Both the position numbers and the translations under genes were made by a program. This document shows positions 59,277 through 64,000 of a stretch of DNA of 64,000 nt, piece by piece. The notes under the pieces were generated by a model, which ran no database searches, was not told where the DNA came from, and saw only the letters and a program-made list of their open reading frames with translations. Origin of the DNA: Acuticoccus sp. MNP-M23 (lineage in GTDB: Bacteria; Pseudomonadota; Alphaproteobacteria; Rhizobiales; Amorphaceae); assembly GCF_031195445.1 (NCBI RefSeq), contig NZ_CP133480.1, positions 4,828,501-4,892,500 on the forward strand. The letters run 5' to 3'. Within the stretch, counting starts at the first letter, position 1. Each line of letters opens with the position of its first letter.

Positions 59277-60364
59277 ACCACCGGGAGTCGATCATCTTCA
59301 ATGGCGCCGCGAACGGTATCCTGACGGTAGATGCATCGGGCACGGTACTCGACATCAACCCCGCTGGACTGCGGATGTTCGGCCTTGGTGAATTCGACCT
59401 TGTGGGTCGCAGCATTGAAGCCGTGATCCCCTCTGCCGGAGCATTGATCGCAGCAGGCACGAAGCCGTGCGAAAAAGAATTCTTCTCGGCAAGCAAAGCA
59501 ATTGCTGAAGGGCGCCGGAACACCGGCGAGACATTCCCGCTGGAACTATCGCTCTCTTCGGTCAAGGCGGACGGTAAGGTCACCTTCGTCGGGATCCTGC
59601 ACGACATCACAGACCGACACGCCGCAGATGCCAAGGTTGACCGGGTCACGGCCGATCTGGAGCGCTCGAATGCCGAGATCGAAAAGTTTGCCTATATTGC
59701 ATCGCACGATCTGAAAGCGCCGCTCCGCGTCATCGACAATGCATCACGCTGGCTCGAAGAGGATCTCGCGCCGCACCTCACCGACGATACCAAAGAGACC
59801 ATGCACCTCTTGCGAGGACGTGTGCACCGCATGGAGCAATTGCTCGACGACCTTCTGGCCTACTGCAGGATCGGGCGTGCGACGCTGCCGATCCGCCAGA
59901 TCACTGGTGAGGAGCTGATGGACGAAGTGCTTCAACTCACCAACGTGCACGACGGGTTTTCGATCGAGCGGCAGGGCGATTTCAAGAATATCCGGATCCC
60001 GTCGATGCCATTGAAAATGATACTGCTTAATCTCATCACCAACGCCCTCAAGCATCACGATGGAACCGAGGGCAATATCAGCGTCAGCATTTCTGCAAGT
60101 GCTGAAAACTACATCTTCCGCGTTGCCGACGACGGGCCGGGCATTGCACCCGAATATCAAACCAAGATTTTTGAAATGTTCCAGACACTTCGGCCGCGTG
60201 ACGAGGTCGAAGGCAGCGGGCTCGGTCTCGCGATGGTGAAAAAATACGTCGCGCTCGCGGGTGGCACGATCACGGTGGAGTCCGATGGCGTTCGCGGCAC
60301 CGCCGTCCAGTTCAGCTGGCCCAGGCAACAAGACAATGCTGATACTCCAGGAGTGGCTGCATGA
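59267..60364 (+). CDS. PAS-histidine kinase half of the frameshifted sensor kinase
   Basis: This intact 365-residue frame begins at ATG 59267, in the lost frame of the upstream sensor half. It has a PAS domain (about 10-120, NGAANGILTVDASGTVLDINPAG), then HisKA with the phospho-acceptor His in AYIASHDLKAPLRVI, and HATPase_c with N box LITNALKHHDG and G boxes ADDGPGIAP and GSGLGLAMVKKY. It could still act as a soluble kinase or be the remains of a membrane receptor. No clear ribosome binding site precedes the ATG. Its stop overlaps the response regulator start by four bases. Confidence 0.8.
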   Translation: MRVNHRESIIFNGAANGILTVDASGTVLDINPAGLRMFGLGEFDLVGRSIEAVIPSAGALIAAGTKPCEKEFFSASKAIAEGRRNTGETFPLELSLSSVKADGKVTFVGILHDITDRHAADAKVDRVTADLERSNAEIEKFAYIASHDLKAPLRVIDNASRWLEEDLAPHLTDDTKETMHLLRGRVHRMEQLLDDLLAYCRIGRATLPIRQITGEELMDEVLQLTNVHDGFSIERQGDFKNIRIPSMPLKMILLNLITNALKHHDGTEGNISVSISASAENYIFRVADDGPGIAPEYQTKIFEMFQTLRPRDEVEGSGLGLAMVKKYVALAGGTITVESDGVRGTAVQFSWPRQQDNADTPGVAA

Positions 60365-60825
60365 CCCCTCAACCGGCGAATCTAGACCCCTCGTTCCTCA
60401 CGGTAATGCTTGTCGATGACGACGACGGAGATGCGAAAGCCGTTACCCGCGCCTTCCGCTCGGCGCGTGTATCCAACCCCATCGTGCGAGCCCGCGATGG
60501 GGTGGAGGCACTTGAGATACTGAACGGCACCCATCCGAAAACCCGCATCGAGCCACCGTTCGTCCTCCTTGTCGACATCAACATGCCGCGGATGGATGGG
60601 CACGAATTTGTCGCCGCCTTGCGCGAGCATGATGATTTCAGAAAACACATCGTCTTCATGCTCACCACATCGCGCGACGTCGATGACATCAACCGCGCCT
60701 ACGAAAACAACGTCGCTGGCTACATCGTCAAGGAAGACGCTGGCGGCGACTTCCTGCGGCTTGCGCATACGCTGGATGAGTTCTGGATGTTGGTTCAGAA
60801 GCCGGCGCCGCATGCACCATCGTGA
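60361..60825 (+). CDS. Rcp1-type single-domain response regulator
   Basis: This 154-residue receiver protein has no output domain. The acidic pocket is VMLVDDDDGDAKAV and the phospho-acceptor Asp lies in LLVDINMPRMDGHEFV. The switch Thr is in MLTTSRDVDD and the Lys in YIVKEDAG. The extended loop before the Asp (NGTHPKTRIEPP) and the C-terminal tail are those of the Rcp1 family, which takes phosphate from phytochrome-type kinases. It is coupled by 4-base overlaps to the kinase before and the REC-kinase after it. Confidence 0.9.
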   Translation: MTPQPANLDPSFLTVMLVDDDDGDAKAVTRAFRSARVSNPIVRARDGVEALEILNGTHPKTRIEPPFVLLVDINMPRMDGHEFVAALREHDDFRKHIVFMLTTSRDVDDINRAYENNVAGYIVKEDAGGDFLRLAHTLDEFWMLVQKPAPHAPS

Positions 60826-61913
60826 TGGGCTCGATGCGCATCCTCATCATCGATGACGACTCGGCAGATCGGATCGCGGTCCGCCGCGCGCTCGGCCATG
60901 CGCTGCCCGCCAGTGAAATATCGGAGGCGAACGCCGTCAACGCTGCGATCACCAGCCATGCCGGCGCGGCAATGGATGTCGTCTTCCTCGATTTCGCGAT
61001 GCCACAACTGGACGGCCTCGCCGCGCTGGGGTCGGTTCTCGATCATTGGCCTGGTGCCGCTGTGGTCATGATCACCGGACAAGGTGATGAGGCGACTGCG
61101 TCCGAGGCCCTGAAACGCGGCGCGATGGACTATCTTCCCAAACGCGAAGTATCCGCACAGACCATAGGCACATTGGTCACGTCAGCTGTTTCCAGAAACC
61201 GGAAACAAATTGAACTGGATGAGGTTCGGCAGGAGCTGGAAACGTTCGCTGACCGGATGGTTCACGATCTGCAATCGCCGATCAGGGCAATCGACTTTTA
61301 CTGCAATGAAGCCATCGCTCTGCTTGACGGGGGTGACGAAAAACAAGCGCGCGAAAGAGTGCGCCGGGCGTGCCGGACAACGGAGCGAATGGCTGCGCTG
61401 ATCGAAGCCCTGTCCTCGTACCTGCGTGTGGAGCGCAGCAGTGAAGCAAGCGAGGTGGCGCTTGCAGACGTCGCGAAAAGCGCGATCGCCAACCTTGCAG
61501 CCGAGATCCATGGTTCCGGCGCGCAAGTCGCGATCGGCGCACTGCCAAAGGTGAGCGGGCATGAGATCTTGCTTGTGCAGCTTCTTCAAAACCTGATTGC
61601 CAATGCTTTGAAATTCCGCGGTCAATCGGCGCCGCGGGTGGAGATTACCGCCCGCGAAGACGGGATGCTTGCAAAGGTCAGCGTGGCCGACAACGGGATC
61701 GGTATCCCGGCGCAAATTTTGCCGAAGATCTTCGACCCTTTCATCCGCAGCGGGACGAAAGCCGGCAACGGTCTCGGCCTCGCGACGTGTCACCGGATTA
61801 TCGCGAAACACAGAGGTGAGATCGCCTGCAATTCCACGCTCGGCGAAGGGACGACGTTCACGATGACGTTGCCACTCGCCACTCCCGATCCTGCATCAGC
61901 GCCGCCGCATTAA
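60822..61913 (+). CDS. REC-histidine kinase hybrid
   Basis: This soluble kinase (363 residues) has an N-terminal receiver domain. The receiver (about 5-125) has MRILIIDDDSADRIAV, the acceptor Asp in VVFLDFAMPQLDGL, and YLPKREVS. A HisKA domain follows with a likely phospho-His in MVHDLQSPIRAIDF. The HATPase_c domain comes last, with LIANALKFRG, VADNGIGIPA and GNGLGLATCHRI. The GTG at 60822 overlaps the upstream stop, and the ATG at 60825 is an alternative. No membrane segment is present, so its input probably comes from another kinase through the receiver. Confidence 0.9.
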   Translation: MMGSMRILIIDDDSADRIAVRRALGHALPASEISEANAVNAAITSHAGAAMDVVFLDFAMPQLDGLAALGSVLDHWPGAAVVMITGQGDEATASEALKRGAMDYLPKREVSAQTIGTLVTSAVSRNRKQIELDEVRQELETFADRMVHDLQSPIRAIDFYCNEAIALLDGGDEKQARERVRRACRTTERMAALIEALSSYLRVERSSEASEVALADVAKSAIANLAAEIHGSGAQVAIGALPKVSGHEILLVQLLQNLIANALKFRGQSAPRVEITAREDGMLAKVSVADNGIGIPAQILPKIFDPFIRSGTKAGNGLGLATCHRIIAKHRGEIACNSTLGEGTTFTMTLPLATPDPASAPPH

Positions 61914-61923
61914 GGACCGAAAC

Positions 61924-63453
61924 ATGGCAGATATCCTGGTCGTAGACGACGAGGAAGACTCGTTCGAGATCGTCCGTTCGTTGCTGGCAGCGGGTGGCCA
62001 CACAGCGACATGGGCGCAAACGCCGGCGGACGCAGTCGCGAAGACCGAGGCAACCCCGTTCGACTGTATCATCGTCGATTATTTCCTCGGCGCTGAGACA
62101 GGTTTCGATCTCATCGCGCAGGTCCAGCGCAGCACGCCGCTTTGCCCGATCCTGCTTCTGACCGGCAGCGGCTCGGAGGATCTGGCGGCATCGTCCATCC
62201 GCCTTGGCGCATCCAACTACCTCAGCAAGGCCGGCCTCACGGCCGAGAAGCTGAACGCAAGCATTGAAGCAGCTCTGGCCGAGGCGGAGGAACGCCGCGC
62301 CGCAGAAGAAGAGCGCGCGTCACAAGCGCGCCGCGGGCGCCTCGAGGCTCTCGGGCAGCTTGCCGGCGGTATTGCCCATGACATCAACAACCTCCTCGCA
62401 TCCGTGCAATACACGCTGGCCTCCGTGCCGTTGGCCGCGCTGCCGGAACCGATCGCGGCCCGCCTGACATCGGCGATGGGGACTTTGCAGGGAGGCGCCA
62501 GGCTCACGGATCGGTTGACCGCATTCGCGGCCGACCGGCCGGGAACCGCCGAACCCTGCCCCCTCGCCGAAATGATCGAGTCCGTGAGCGCGTCGGTCAC
62601 CAGCCTCCTCGGCACCGGCATCGCCCTCCGAAAAGACATTGACGATCAAGACGCTCAGGTTCTGTGCGATCCAAAGCAGTTGGAGCATGCGCTGGTAAAC
62701 CTGATCCTGAATTCGCGCCATGCCATCCAGAGCTCAGGGCGCGGCAGCCAGATCAAGATTTCTGCCCGCAAGGCCGAGGCGCACTCCGCCTACTTGCTTG
62801 CCGTCGAAGACGACGGACCCGGCATGGCGGCAGATGTCGCCGCCAGTTCGATCGACCCGTATTTCACCACAAAGCCCAGGGGCACGTCGACAGGCCTTGG
62901 CCTGTCGACGGTGTACGGCTTCGTTCAGCAGGCTGGCGGCAAATTCGATCTCGTGACCGAGGAAGGGCGCGGCACGAAGGTGTCGTTCACATTGCCCGGC
63001 GCCGTGGCTGAGCGGCGAGATCCTCCCCCCACGGTCCCGCTTCGGGTTTCGCGCGACGCTACTGCCGAAAACCCGCAGAGCGCGCCCCGGATTCTTCTTG
63101 TCGAGGATGACATCATATTGCGGTCGGGCATGGCTTTAACTCTGGAACAATTTGGATACCAGCTCGTCGAGGCTGGCACAGCAGAAGAATGTATCGGCCT
63201 TGTCAACGACGAAGACAGTATAGACGTTATGGTGACCGATATACACCTCGGCGATGGAATGAATGGATTTGAACTGGCTCGGAAAATCCGTGATTCATGG
63301 GCGGATATCGGGATCATCTATATGTCCGGATTCACCGGATATAGCAAAGATGAGATGGGTGAAATAAAAGCGCCGCTCATTTCGAAACCATTCATGCCTG
63401 AAACACTCAATTCTCACATACAATCTATATTAGAATCAAGGAATAATATTTAG
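61924..63453 (+). CDS. REC-histidine kinase-REC hybrid
   Basis: This soluble hybrid kinase (509 residues) has a first receiver domain at about 1-120 (ADILVVDDEEDSFEIV, acceptor in CIIVDYFLGAETGFDL). HisKA follows at about 135-200 with the His in LAGGIAHDINNLLASV. HATPase_c is at 230-360 (LVNLILNSRHAIQSS, GTSTGLGLSTVYGFV). A second receiver is at 385-505 (RILLVEDDIIL, acceptor in VMVTDIHLGDGMNGFEL). It starts ten bases after the previous stop. With two receivers it could pass phosphate onward in a phosphorelay, but no histidine phosphotransferase gene is in view. Confidence 0.92.
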   Translation: MADILVVDDEEDSFEIVRSLLAAGGHTATWAQTPADAVAKTEATPFDCIIVDYFLGAETGFDLIAQVQRSTPLCPILLLTGSGSEDLAASSIRLGASNYLSKAGLTAEKLNASIEAALAEAEERRAAEEERASQARRGRLEALGQLAGGIAHDINNLLASVQYTLASVPLAALPEPIAARLTSAMGTLQGGARLTDRLTAFAADRPGTAEPCPLAEMIESVSASVTSLLGTGIALRKDIDDQDAQVLCDPKQLEHALVNLILNSRHAIQSSGRGSQIKISARKAEAHSAYLLAVEDDGPGMAADVAASSIDPYFTTKPRGTSTGLGLSTVYGFVQQAGGKFDLVTEEGRGTKVSFTLPGAVAERRDPPPTVPLRVSRDATAENPQSAPRILLVEDDIILRSGMALTLEQFGYQLVEAGTAEECIGLVNDEDSIDVMVTDIHLGDGMNGFELARKIRDSWADIGIIYMSGFTGYSKDEMGEIKAPLISKPFMPETLNSHIQSILESRNNI

Positions 63454-63632
63454 AATAGTGCAATTTTCAAGTACTCGACAATATTTGAAATGAAACCCGC
63501 ATTTTAATAATTCATATCCAGTTTTATTTGAATAACTATCGAGACTTAAAATAAAATCGCTCAACATAATTCGATCTGGGGCAGCCTGTATCAAGTCAAT
63601 ACTTCCCCTCACCCAAAGATCCGAGGTGTGAA
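63454..63632. other. AT-rich gap before the phytochrome gene
   Basis: This 179-base gap is AT-rich and contains no supported gene. A promoter for the phytochrome gene may lie here, since spacing to the previous stop is much greater than elsewhere in the cluster. Confidence 0.5.
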
Positions 63633-64000
63633 ATGGCCCTATCGCTCTCCCGTTTTTTCGAGCGGACGGAAAATGTTTCGCTAAGCGACTGTGATCTTGA
63701 ACAGGTTCATCTCTGCGGGACAATCCAGCAGGGCACCGGGATGATTGTTCTGGTGGAAGATGACAGTCTTATTTGCGGAGCATCGGAAAATATTGATGCG
63801 TTTTTCGGCCTTTCGGCAACGGAAATTCTCGGCACTCCTCTTAATTCTCTGTCGCCTGAGATAGCCGCGCGGGTCGCCGATCTCGATCGGTCAAACCAGG
63901 TCGCGCACGAAATCCTGGACACGCAAATCGAATCTTCTAGCGCGGTCTACGATATCGTAACCCATACGCACGCTGGACACCGCTTTATCGAGTTCATCCG
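63633..64000 (+). CDS. Bacteriophytochrome, N-terminal part
   Basis: This frame starts at ATG 63633 and stays open to the right edge (122 residues seen). It has the N-terminal PAS domain of a bacteriophytochrome: LSDCDLEQVHLCGTIQQGTG matches the family's NCDREPIHIPGSIQPHG-type segment. Cys20 stands where the biliverdin-binding cysteine of bacterial phytochromes is found. The His of the usual PHG is replaced here. The photosensory GAF/PHY and output domains lie outside the window. The neighbouring Rcp1-type regulator and hybrid kinases fit a red/far-red light phosphorelay. Confidence 0.8.
   Translation, partial: MALSLSRFFERTENVSLSDCDLEQVHLCGTIQQGTGMIVLVEDDSLICGASENIDAFFGLSATEILGTPLNSLSPEIAARVADLDRSNQVAHEILDTQIESSSAVYDIVTHTHAGHRFIEFI

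Overview
The window reads as a chromosomal segment of a high-GC alphaproteobacterium, most likely of the order Hyphomicrobiales (Rhizobiales). The basis is gene content and order: DUF983 / Nudix / MFS / rpmG next to divK, DUF3572 and a long-form dinB with an N-terminal cysteine cluster; the purH - heparinase - rsmB - htpX block; a DUF1285 - CoA pyrophosphatase - DUF6111 - cca run; and a MoxR - DUF58 - DUF4159 operon. Genes are densely packed with many 4-base ATGA/GTGA/TTGA overlaps. No family or species was identified by search; the taxonomy is inference.

Layout. Bases 1-29640 are mostly housekeeping: ribosomal protein L33, DivK, DNA polymerase IV, IlvC, UbiB/UbiE, MutM, PurH, RsmB, HtpX, CCA-adding enzyme, Nudix enzymes and the MoxR operon (20533-27361). 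Between the MoxR operon and a GNAT gene lies a heme/lectin reading frame that is cut in two by one in-frame amber codon (27395-29050). Bases 29802-41797 form an accessory transport and catabolism locus with two divergent operons. The leftward one encodes RidA, a creatininase-family hydrolase, a complete Dpp/Opp-type ABC importer and a homocysteine S-methyltransferase-family protein. The rightward one encodes an NMT1/THI5-type ABC importer and a cytosine-deaminase-like amidohydrolase. Both start from one 166-base region holding an inverted repeat.

Bases 41794-49940 carry a TIGR02594-like peptidase, atpD and atpC (without atpHAG beside them and with a small Cys-rich gene between them), a B12-binding radical SAM protein of the HpnP type, ahcY and a HisC-like aminotransferase. 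A palindrome between the radical SAM gene and ahcY looks like a shared operator.

From tRNA-Arg(ACG) (50100-50176) rightwards the region looks accessory. It holds a 617-base stretch with little coding signal, a 2151-residue RTX protein with an embedded LamG-like domain, a decayed IS630-type transposase, an AT-rich tract, and then a signalling cluster running off the right edge. That cluster has a sensor kinase broken by frameshifts, an Rcp1-type response regulator, a REC-kinase, a REC-kinase-REC hybrid and the start of a bacteriophytochrome. These are arranged as a light- or redox-input multi-kinase phosphorelay and, with the divergent catabolic locus, are the best candidates for undescribed biology here.
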